A stretch of DNA of 10,261 bases from Cenarchaeum sp. (GTDB lineage Archaea; Thermoproteota; Nitrososphaeria; Nitrososphaerales; Nitrosopumilaceae): NCBI GenBank assembly GCA_007570915.1, contig RKSK01000116.1:1-10261 (forward strand). Direction: 5' to 3'. Every line of letters starts with the position of its first letter. Position 1 is the stretch's first letter. Under the pieces are notes generated by a model. The model searched no databases, was not told the origin of the DNA, and saw only the letters and a list, made by a program, of their open reading frames with translations. Position numbers and translations under genes: made by a program. Shown in pieces: positions 1 to 6,600 of the stretch.

Positions 1-114
1 CAGCAGCCAGCCCCGCCGGCGATCCAGCAGCCTGATCCACCCACGCCACCGCCCGCGCAGCAGCCAGCCCCGCCGGCGATCCAGCAGCCTGATCCACCCG
101 CGGCGCCTCCCGAA
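1..114 (+). repeat. 57-bp tandem duplication inside the Pro/Gln-rich coding region
   Basis: Units 1-57 and 58-114 are in frame (19 codons each). Their first 42 bases are identical, and they diverge in the last 15. The exact identity, silent positions included, suggests recent duplication by slippage or unequal recombination. More copies may lie upstream of the window. Confidence 0.8.
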
Positions 115-387
115 CAGCAGCCAGCGCCCGATCCCCCGGCCGCGCCACCGCCAGAGCCGCCAGCGGCGCCACCCGCACAGCAGCAGCAAGAGCCGGATCC
201 CCCGGCACCGCCGCAGCAGACGCCGCCGGATCCGCCAGCCGAGCCGCCCTCGCAGCAGCCGCCAGAGGCCCCGCAGGAGACGCCGGGCCAGCAGACGGGG
301 GCACCCCCGCAGGGCGGCCAGGGGGGCTTTCAGGACCCGGAAGGCAGCGCCCAGAGCATAGAGGAGCTGCTCTCCGGCCTGGGCTAA
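1..387 (+). CDS. C-terminal part of a Pro/Gln/Ala-rich protein (5' end outside window)
   Basis: Frame 1 is open from the first base to a TAA at 385-387, giving 128 residues. The first 100 or so are almost entirely Pro, Gln, Ala, Asp and Glu, in units built around QQP and PDPP, so this is probably a disordered tail or linker. A Gly/Gln-rich stretch follows, and the end is acidic and helix-prone (SIEELLSGLG). The first 38 residues are two copies of a 19-residue unit. I do not recognise a family and cannot see the functional domain, which would lie upstream. The coding reading rests on sustained codon periodicity and a proper stop. A spurious frame in GC-rich DNA would more likely be rich in Arg and Cys. 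Confidence 0.7.
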   Translation, partial: QQPAPPAIQQPDPPTPPPAQQPAPPAIQQPDPPAAPPEQQPAPDPPAAPPPEPPAAPPAQQQQEPDPPAPPQQTPPDPPAEPPSQQPPEAPQETPGQQTGAPPQGGQGGFQDPEGSAQSIEELLSGLG

Positions 388-391
388 GCCA

Positions 392-414
392 CAGATCCAA
401 AACGTGGGGATCTG
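392..414 (+). terminator. Possible 3'-end hairpin after the Pro/Gln-rich gene
   Basis: CAGATCC (392-398) pairs perfectly with GGATCTG (408-414) across a 9-base loop, starting five bases after the TAA stop. Its position suggests a transcript-end or mRNA-stabilising structure. No T tract follows, as would be expected for a typical archaeal terminator, so the role is uncertain. Confidence 0.3.
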
Positions 415-591
415 CGTGCCCGCAAGGGGCCTGCTTCGGCTGCCGCTCACGTCTCGCGCGAGAGCCACGCGCTCTGGCCCTAGATCCCGGCACCGCCATG
501 GTGGCTTCGTGGCATGCCAGGCAGGGATCCGGCGGGATCTGCCGCCTCATGCCACGGCGTGGCAAGCCCGCCATGGGGTTTGGCTCGCGCC

Positions 592-640
592 TGGGAGCGC
601 CAACGCACGACCCTTAGAGGGTTGCGTGGTCGAGCTCCCA
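592..640 (-). other. Long imperfect hairpin just beyond the stop of the two-helix membrane protein gene
   Basis: TGGGAGC (592-598) pairs with GCTCCCA (634-640), ACGCA (603-607) with TGCGT (623-627), and ACCCT (610-614) with AGGGT (618-622), around a three-base loop. In total 17 base pairs are nested with small bulges. On the minus strand it begins 15 bases after the stop at 655. It could be a 3'-UTR structure, a processing site or a small structured RNA. The sequence shows the pairing but not the function. Confidence 0.4.
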
Positions 641-654
641 CGCAGCGTGCCTGC

Positions 655-1251
655 CTATTCCGTGCCGGGATCCGCGGCTCCCGCCTCGCGCATGCGGCGC
701 CCTATCAGGGCATCGCCGTCAATGTCAAGGGTTTCATTTTCGAGCATGACAAGGTTGCACAGCATGGCAGAAATGTCCGCAAGCGCGCATGCCTGCCTCG
801 ACACCGAGCTTAGCGCCAGGTCGCTCACGTCCTCGGCAGCCTGCCTGCCCGCCTCGGTGAACAGGTACGCGTGCAGCGCCTTGACCGTCACCATGTGGTG
901 GGCTATGTGGCGCATCGCCGACAGCGCCTCAGGCGAGTTCGGGCCCGATGCCCTTGCCCCGAGCGCGAGGGACCTGCACAGGTTGATCATGCCGGCCAGG
1001 TGGTCCTTGTTGCGGCGATCTTCCCTGCGAAGCGAAAGCAGCCTTGCCCTGCGCACCCTCCTGGCGAGATGCCGCGCCACCACATAGACGATCACTCCCA
1101 CATGAAGGCCGAGTATGGAAAACAGGCTCCCTGCCGTCCCGAGGTCATGCACTTGCCCCTTCATAACCATGACCACAACGGTGATCCCAATGGCCGCCAG
1201 GATCACGGCCAGAACGCCCCAGTCGCGATCGCGCGGCGCCGCATGGCTCAT
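655..1251 (-). CDS. Membrane protein with an N-terminal two-helix hairpin, function unknown
   Basis: This 198-residue protein has two hydrophobic helices, at about residues 11-30 and 42-62, separated by a short polar turn. A strongly basic stretch follows (RRVRRARLLSLRREDRRNK, about 64-82), which by the positive-inside rule puts the remaining 115 residues in the cytoplasm. That part is predicted largely helical and contains a His-rich run (HIAHH, 115-119). I recognise no family. The ATG at 1251 is chosen because a T6A box lies 24-30 bases upstream, fitting leaderless transcription. The gene runs the same way as its upstream neighbour, 41 bases away, but has its own promoter. Confidence 0.72.
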   Translation of the reverse strand: MSHAAPRDRDWGVLAVILAAIGITVVVMVMKGQVHDLGTAGSLFSILGLHVGVIVYVVARHLARRVRRARLLSLRREDRRNKDHLAGMINLCRSLALGARASGPNSPEALSAMRHIAHHMVTVKALHAYLFTEAGRQAAEDVSDLALSSVSRQACALADISAMLCNLVMLENETLDIDGDALIGRRMREAGAADPGTE

Positions 1252-1274
1252 GGCGCCCCCCTCACAGAACGGGC

Positions 1275-1281
1275 TAAAAAA
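1275..1281 (-). promoter_or_regulatory. TATA box for the two-helix membrane protein gene
   Basis: TTTTTTA on the minus strand ends 24 bases before the ATG at 1251, inside an otherwise GC-rich 41-base gap. The same T6 run lies 12-17 bases after the stop of the preceding gene, so it could also help end that transcript. Confidence 0.55.
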
Positions 1282-1292
1282 GATTGCGCCCC

Positions 1293-1799
1293 CTAGCTGG
1301 CCGTGTCAGTCGGTATAAAAATGCGATCGCCCTCGGCAATGACTGCGTCCCGCGCCATGCGACCCAGATCGGCATGGCTCTTGCCCTTGATCTCATCAAG
1401 GAACGCGCGCTCTGCGGAGGCGTCTGGAAAGAGGCCTCCCGTGCCCGCGCCCGAGATCTCGACGGCGTGCAGGTCGATGCTCATCAGGCTTGCCAGCGGG
1501 CCTGACTCGGAGTCACGGTAGGCGTAGTCCATCATGTCGAGGTTGTGCCTTGTGGCTATCGCAAAGCACTGCTTTACCACAAAGTCCCTGGTAAACCTGT
1601 GCATGCCCTCGTCGATTACGCCGTGCCTGCCGAGGAGCGCGACGAACCTGCGCAGCACGGGCAGCCTCCTCTCGCGCCTGCGGCCCCACTCCTCGACCTC
1701 GGCGAGGGCCTTTTTGTCGCCGCCGGCGCCCCTGCGCAGCATCTCCATCGTGGCCGCGTGGTCGGCTAGCTCGGGGGCAGGGAGGACTTGCCGCTTCAT
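1293..1799 (-). CDS. Soluble hypothetical protein, 168 residues
   Basis: No signal peptide or membrane segment is visible. The first half is highly charged and probably helical (basic run GRRRERR at 39-45). The middle contains RDFVVKQCFAIATRHNLDMM (71-90), and a Gly-rich turn (SGAGTGG) sits at 116-122. The end is RIFIPTDTAS. I do not recognise a family. The frame could be extended to a GTG at 1820, but that codon would lie beside the TATA box at 1824-1831. The ATG at 1799 sits at the expected spacing for a leaderless transcript and is preferred. The adjacent leftward membrane protein gene might be functionally linked, but separate TATA boxes argue against a strict operon. Confidence 0.7.
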   Translation of the reverse strand: MKRQVLPAPELADHAATMEMLRRGAGGDKKALAEVEEWGRRRERRLPVLRRFVALLGRHGVIDEGMHRFTRDFVVKQCFAIATRHNLDMMDYAYRDSESGPLASLMSIDLHAVEISGAGTGGLFPDASAERAFLDEIKGKSHADLGRMARDAVIAEGDRIFIPTDTAS

Positions 1800-1823
1800 G
1801 CCCTTGGCCTGGGGGCACACGCG

Positions 1824-1831
1824 CTATAAAG
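1824..1831 (-). promoter_or_regulatory. TATA box for the 168-residue hypothetical gene
   Basis: CTTTATAG on the minus strand is centred about 29 bases before the ATG at 1799. It is an AT-rich island in a very GC-rich stretch, and it decides between the ATG at 1799 and the GTG at 1820. Confidence 0.6.
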
Positions 1832-2429
1832 CTTGTCCGGTTCTGGGCGCCCGCACCGTCCCAAAAACCGTGTCACGGCCCGCCCTTTGCGCCTGCGGCG
1901 CCCCGAGGCCGGCCCCGCACGGGACACATGGGAGCCTGCCGGCACAGGCGCCCCGCACGCGGGCCGGGGCCCCCTGCCCAGGGGATCCGCAGGGCACCAC
2001 GTGCCTGTTGCCCTTGGGGGCCGTGTGCGGGCTGGCCGCGTTCCGCCGACCCATGGGCCCACGAGGCGGTTGCGGCCAAGCCCCCGCGGATCCGGCCCGA
2101 GGCAGCGCCGGGCGGGCGAGCGCCGGCCCTGCCGCCAGGGGCGATGGGCGGGCTGGGGGACTGGCGAGGCAGCAAAAGCGCGCGTTCTCGGGCGGCACGG
2201 GGCTGCGCCCCAAAGGGGCATGGGATCCGCTCGCCATGTGCGGATGGGGGCCAGACAGGTCAAGCCGCACGGGACGGGCCGTGGGCGCCATGCGCGCAAG
2301 GCGGCAGGGGGAGGGCACGCGGGGGCACTTCCGCCACATGCGCACAATGAAAGAGCCCATCGCGCACAGGCTGGCGCGCGCCGTAACGGAAAAGCCCGGG
2401 AGCCCAACGCGCGTTTCAAAACGACGCAT
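1824..2429 (-). CDS. Doubtful ORF, 201 residues, leaderless-type start
   Basis: The ATG at 2429 lies 25 bases after TTAAAT (2454-2459, minus strand), the spacing seen at real genes nearby, and the frame runs to a stop at the edge of the next gene's TATA box. Against it, the product is rich in Pro, Arg, Ala and Cys, has no recognisable motif, and its G/C bias at third codon positions looks weaker than in neighbouring genes. It overlaps equally long unconvincing frames on both strands. I list it only because of the promoter spacing; it is more likely non-coding. Confidence 0.17.
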   Translation of the reverse strand: MRRFETRVGLPGFSVTARASLCAMGSFIVRMWRKCPRVPSPCRLARMAPTARPVRLDLSGPHPHMASGSHAPLGRSPVPPENARFCCLASPPARPSPLAAGPALARPALPRAGSAGAWPQPPRGPMGRRNAASPHTAPKGNRHVVPCGSPGQGAPARVRGACAGRLPCVPCGAGLGAPQAQRAGRDTVFGTVRAPRTGQAL

Positions 2430-2572
2430 TGTTCGCCAAATGCCCACTCGAGGAATTTAAGGCTGGCCGCCGGCAAGCCCACTTGTACCGACGCGCCAAA
2501 GTTCGCACCTTGTTCCGTAGCATTTTTGTGCTGTTTGCGAACCAAAACGCCGCGAAACGGGGGCGGACTTGC

Positions 2573-2597
2573 GCACGCGGGCATAACGCCCACGTGC
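2573..2597. other. Stable interrupted hairpin in the gene-less region
   Basis: GCACG (2573-2577) pairs with CGTGC (2593-2597), and GGGC (2579-2582) with GCCC (2588-2591), with one C/A mismatch between the two stems and the five-base loop ATAAC. It lies in the less GC-rich part of the gap, about 115 bases to the right of an AATTTAAG box (2453-2460). Confidence 0.35.
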
Positions 2598-3104
2598 ACG
2601 AGACGCGCACGGGGAACATGAAGAGCGCAACACGCGAACGCGCAAAGAGATCTGCACGGCAGGAATGACGGCTCGCCGCCCTTGCAACATGGACGGCAGA
2701 AACCGCGTCGGCCATTATCCCCTGCGGGAATGCGGGGCTCCGGCATGAGCTTCCAAGCCCCCCTGGCGGCCATGTTTGTACCCGCTCAAAACCGCTGGGT
2801 TCTGCCAGGGCGGAGTTTCAAAAGATGAGACGCAGTAGAGCCCTGCGGAGACAAGGGACGGGCTGCGCAGCCGCCCACGGGGCGACGGAGGAAAACTGGT
2901 GGAAAACGGCGCAAAAGGCGCCTGTGGGGGGATTGCGGGGGCGGGCCACATGCCCCCTGCGGGAACTTTGTGCCTTGGGCGGCGCCGGAGATGCCTGGGC
3001 AGGCGGCAAACCCGCGCAAGGCGTGGTCGCGCACGGCCCGCGGGCAGGCGGGGGCCGGAGACGGGCCGACGAGCCGCCGCGGCCGGGACGGCGAAAGAGA
3101 GGCC

Positions 3105-3111
3105 AAAAAAA
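3105..3111 (-). terminator. T7 tract terminating the thioredoxin transcript
   Basis: Seven T on the minus strand begin 19 bases after the thioredoxin stop codon (3131-3133) and are followed by more pyrimidine-rich sequence. Oligo-T tracts shortly after the stop are the usual intrinsic termination signal in archaea. Confidence 0.55.
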
Positions 3112-3130
3112 CCACTATCTCGGCCCCGCG

Positions 3131-3457
3131 CTAGGCGATCGCCGAGTCTATCGTGGACTTGAGCGAGTCCTTTGAGGCCGCGCCGACCTGCTGCTTGACG
3201 ATCTTGCCGTCCCGAAAGATGGCCATCGTGGGTATGCTGTAGACCTTGTACCGGGAGGCGATCTCGCCGGCCTTGTCGACGTTGACCTTGACGAACCTGA
3301 CCCTCTCGCCGTACTCGCCGGAGAGCTCGTCGACTACGGGCCCGACCATGCGGCACGGGCCGCACCACTCTGCCCAAAAGTCCACAAAGACGGGCACGGG
3401 CGACTTGAGGACCTCGCCCTCCCAGGCCTGCGCGTCCTCGACGTTCTTGACTGCCAT
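3131..3457 (-). CDS. trxA: Thioredoxin
   Basis: A 108-residue single-domain thioredoxin of normal length. It carries the WCGPC active site (31-35) preceded by VFVDFWAEWC, with the buried Asp at 26. The cis-Pro motif is SIPT (Pro76) and the FRDGKIV strand-turn is at 81-87. It lacks a signal peptide, so it should act in the cytoplasm as a dithiol reductant for protein disulfides, recharged by a thioredoxin reductase not in this window. The ATG at 3457 is chosen because a TATTTA box lies 27-33 bases upstream. It is divergent from the large secreted gene and probably monocistronic, with a T7 tract after its stop. The gene symbol is by family; archaea often carry several paralogues. Confidence 0.96.
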   Translation of the reverse strand: MAVKNVEDAQAWEGEVLKSPVPVFVDFWAEWCGPCRMVGPVVDELSGEYGERVRFVKVNVDKAGEIASRYKVYSIPTMAIFRDGKIVKQQVGAASKDSLKSTIDSAIA

Positions 3458-3483
3458 CGGCGGGGGGCGCCAAAACGCGGGGC

Positions 3484-3490
3484 TAAATAC
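3484..3490 (-). promoter_or_regulatory. TATA box for thioredoxin
   Basis: GTATTTA on the minus strand lies 27-33 bases before the ATG at 3457, with GC-rich sequence around it. This is the expected spacing for a leaderless archaeal transcript. Confidence 0.65.
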
Positions 3491-3588
3491 CTTGCAGCCT
3501 GTCCGGGCCGGCGGAGGGGGGCGGCGCGCGGCGCGCCTGGGGCCGGCGCCACGCTACCCCTGGCGCGCTCCAGTTAACAGCATTTGCC

Positions 3589-3618
3589 CAATTTTTATTA
3601 AATACGCCAACCTTTAAG
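3589..3618 (+). promoter_or_regulatory. Promoter of the large secreted protein gene
   Basis: CTTTAAG (3612-3618) is centred about 29 bases before the ATG at 3644 and is the best TATA candidate for a leaderless start. A second, longer AT-rich tract (about 3589-3604) lies just upstream; it could be an alternative TATA box giving a short leader, or an upstream activating element. No Shine-Dalgarno sequence precedes the ATG. Confidence 0.6.
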
Positions 3619-3643
3619 TGGCCCATGTCCGGCGGGCGCCCAG

Positions 3644-6600
3644 ATGAGGGGGGAGCACGCCCTGGTTCTTGCCTCGGCCGCCGCCATGGCGATCCTTGCC
3701 CCAACCGTGGCGCTCTCCCAGTTCTCCACGGAGGACGACGACGCGGGGATCCCGGCCCCGCCCCCCGCCGCCCCGCCGGGGCAGGCGGTCGTGGACGAGG
3801 AGATCGAGGAGCCCGGAGCCCCGCCGTGGGGCATAGTCCCTGACGATCCCGAGGTTGGCCACGTGGCCGTCGTGAACGAGCTTGCGGACACGCACAAGGA
3901 TCTCACCGGCATAATGGAGGCGCAGGCGGGCGGAGACTACTCGACGCCGGACTACCCGTTCGTTATGACGTACGTCGACGAGGAGAACGAGGAGCTAGTC
4001 GTTATGATGCACGTGATGGCCGCGCTGGCGGGAATAGAGTACGAGGAGCGCGAGATCCAGGTGGCCCTGGACACGGAGGTGGACATCAAGATCATATACG
4101 GCGTGCTCACCCCCGACGCGACGCAGATCCAGATAGAGTCATGGAAGCAGTACTACCGCTCCAACTGCCTCCCGGCGTACAAGCCGGGCTACCGGACGGC
4201 CTGCGTGCTGTACGAGGGCCACCTGAGGGAGAACGGCATCGACCCGGCCTCGCTGGGCACTCCCGTCATGCCGCCCCCGACCCCGCTGTCGACGGCCGAC
4301 CCGTGCACGCAGAGCGCACAGTCGTCGGCCTGCTATGCCTACACCCAATACAAAAGGAGGTGCCTTCCGACCGCCACGGAGGACCGCTGCACGACGTTTG
4401 CCACGCAGATCACCACCGCGGGCTATGCCCTGCCCACGTCGTCGTCGTCTCCACCGCCGGCCCCTGACCCCGAGCCGACGCCGGCAAACCCCGCGCCCGT
4501 GCCCGGTTCGGGCGCCTCGGTGTTCACCGACGGGTTTGAGTCCGGCCTCGCCGCAAAGTGGGTGGAGACGGGAGAGTTTGACTGGCGGGCCGACAGGCCA
4601 GACGAGAAAAACATCCCCTCGCGGGCCCCCTCCAACAAGGTGGCCGAGGCCGACAACTGCGACATAGGCTGCGTTCTGACCATGCGGAGCTTCCTCAACC
4701 TGTCGAGCCACGCCAGCGCGACGCTGGAGTTCTGGAGGTACATAGACAACTCGCTGGACGTCGGCGACTGGCTCAAGGTGCAGGTCCACAGCAACGGCAA
4801 GTGGACGACGGCGTACAGGTGGGGCGGGGGCATCGGGGACGACGACACGTGGCACCGCGAGTCGTACAGCCTGGCGGGCCACCTGACCAACGACTTTAGT
4901 GTCCGCTTTGTGGCAAAGATGGACTCGCACACCGAGGAGGTGGCGATAGACGACGTGACCGTTAGGGGAGTGCTCCGCGCCTCCTCGGACCGCACGGCGC
5001 CGGTGGTGACGGTGCCGGCCGACATCTCGCGCACGGCCCCATCGGCGGCCGGGGTCGCCGTCACCTTTGTGGCCACGGCGCGCGACGCCGTGGACGGGTC
5101 CATGGCGCCGACGTGCACGCCGGCGAGCGGGAGCACCTTCCGCGTGGGAACCACGACGGTGCGCTGCACGGCCACGGACAGGGCCGGCAACACGGGCAGC
5201 GCGGCGTTTAGGGTGACGGTCCGGACCACCGACACGGCGCCCCCTGCGCTCTCGCTCCCGTCGGCCCTCACGCGAGCGGCCACGTCGCCGTCGGGAGCAC
5301 CGGTCACCTACACCGCGACGGCGCGCGACGCCGTGGACGGGTCCATGACGCCGACGTGCACGCCGGCGAGCGGAAGCGTCTTTAGCGTGGGGACCACGCC
5401 GGTCTGGTGCCTGGCGAGGGACTCGTCGGGCAACGTTGCCCGCGGGTCGTTCAAGGTGACAGTCACGCCGTTCGCGCCAACCCCGGCGCCGGGAACGGCC
5501 GTCCTCACGGAGGACTTTGAGGGCGGCCTAGCCCTCTGGACAGAGTCCGGCGAGCCGGACTGGCGCACGGGCCAGCACGAGGAGTCGCGCAACCCTGACG
5601 GCACGAGCGCGGGCACGCCGGGCAACAGCGTCGCCAAGGCAGACAACTGCGACACGAGCTGCACGCTGACGCTGGCCAGCCCGCTGAACCTCTCGGGGTA
5701 CACGGGCGCGACGCTAACGTTCTCGCGGTTCGTGGACGCGTCGCTTGACGCCGGCGAGTACCTCAGGGTCCAGGCCCACAAGGGGGGCCTGTGGCACACG
5801 ATATACTCGTGGACGGCGGGCTCCGGCAACGACGACACGTGGCACCACGAGTCGTACAGCCTCTCGTCGTACCTGGTCAGCGACTTCAAGGTCAGGTTCG
5901 TGGCCAGGATGAGCCATTCTGTGGAGGACGTCTCGGTGGACAACGTGGAGGTCAGGGCTACGGGCACGGCGCGCGCGGACACGGTTCCGCCCGTGGTCAC
6001 CGTGCCGGGGGACATATCGCGCATATCCAACACGGGGTCAGGCGTTGTCGTCACGTTTAAGGCCACGGCGCGAGACGCAGTGGACGGCTCCGTGACGCCT
6101 ACGTGCACGCCGGCGAGCGGAAGCACGTTTGCCGTAGGAATGACAAGTGTCTCCTGCACGGCAACGGACCGTGCCGGAAACAAGAGCGACGGCGCCGTGT
6201 TTACCGTGACCGTGAGGGTGCGCGACAGCGCCCCGCCGGAGGTGTCGGTTCCCTCCGACATGACACACCGCGCCACGTCGGCCTCCGGGGCAAAGGTGAA
6301 GTACAACGCGTCGGCCAGCGACAACATTGACGGCATGCTCATGGCGGAGTGCGACCGCGCCAGCAACAGCGTCTTCCCCGTCGGGTCTACGTTAGTCACG
6401 TGCACTGCCACGGACAGCTCCGGCCTCACCGGCAGCGGCATGTTCACGATAACCGTCCTGCCTTTCGTGGACGCCTTTCCCCCCGTGGTGACCGTCCCCT
6501 CGGGCGTAACGGCCACGGCCTCGTCCGCGTCCGGCTCTGCCGTCACCTACTCGGCCCCGGCCACTGACGAGACGGACGGCACACTCAGCTCCAGATGCGC

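Larger units (their letters stand above)
388..654. other. Convergent intergenic gap with inverted repeats
   Basis: These 267 bases lie between the stop of the rightward gene (387) and the stop of the leftward gene (655). Open frames cross them on the plus strand but read as Arg/Pro/Ala-rich and lack codon bias. The stretch holds several dyads: a 7-bp stem at 392-414, a perfect 10-bp palindrome at 510-519, a GCCAC/GTGGC stem at about 551-563 and a long imperfect hairpin at 592-640. I see no tRNA-like cloverleaf and no T-rich archaeal terminator tract. Confidence 0.5.
1832..3130. other. About 1.3 kb GC-rich region without a convincing gene
   Basis: Long frames cross this stretch on both strands, but all give Arg/Pro/Gly/Cys-rich products without motifs, as expected where stop codons are scarce. 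I found no tRNA or rRNA signature. What is visible is dyad-rich DNA: a 9-bp interrupted hairpin at 2573-2597, perfect palindromes at 2406-2415 (AACGCGCGTT), 2861-2872 (GGCTGCGCAGCC) and 3036-3045 (GCCCGCGGGC), and a GGCGC/GCGCC hairpin at about 2909-2923. A repeated motif occurs at 2710-2730 and 2944-2965. The part at about 2400-2720 is less GC-rich, with several A and T runs. It may hold structured RNA or be a decayed gene; neither is shown. Confidence 0.5.

Noticed and set aside
1..114. Repeat units considered as a CRISPR array
   Set aside because: The units are in frame, adjacent without unique spacers, and encode Pro/Gln repeats.
404..1296. Plus-strand frames opposite the two-helix membrane protein
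   Set aside because: They lack codon bias and motifs, whereas the minus strand has clear membrane helices, positive-inside topology and a well-placed TATA box.
2400..2560. T-arm-like pieces (around TTCAAAAC and TTCGCAAAC) hinting at a tRNA
   Set aside because: The flanking stems do not pair, the conserved loop base is wrong in one case, and no acceptor stem or D-arm is present.
1534..2773. Long overlapping frames on both strands (1534-2460 +, 1833-2621 +, 1796-2773 -)
   Set aside because: Products are Arg/Pro/Gly/Cys-rich without domains, start within or run over the better-supported gene at 1293-1799 or its promoter, and exclude one another. Their length follows from scarce stop codons in GC-rich DNA.
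2797..2819. Minus-strand GAAACTCCGCCC followed by CAGAACCC, resembling conserved RNase P RNA segments
   Set aside because: In RNase P RNA the two conserved segments lie a couple of hundred bases apart at opposite ends of the molecule. Here they are adjacent, and I could not find the expected P4 pairing.
2715..3473. 252-residue minus-strand frame over the thioredoxin gene
   Set aside because: It overlaps the certain thioredoxin in another frame and has the composition of a shadow ORF.
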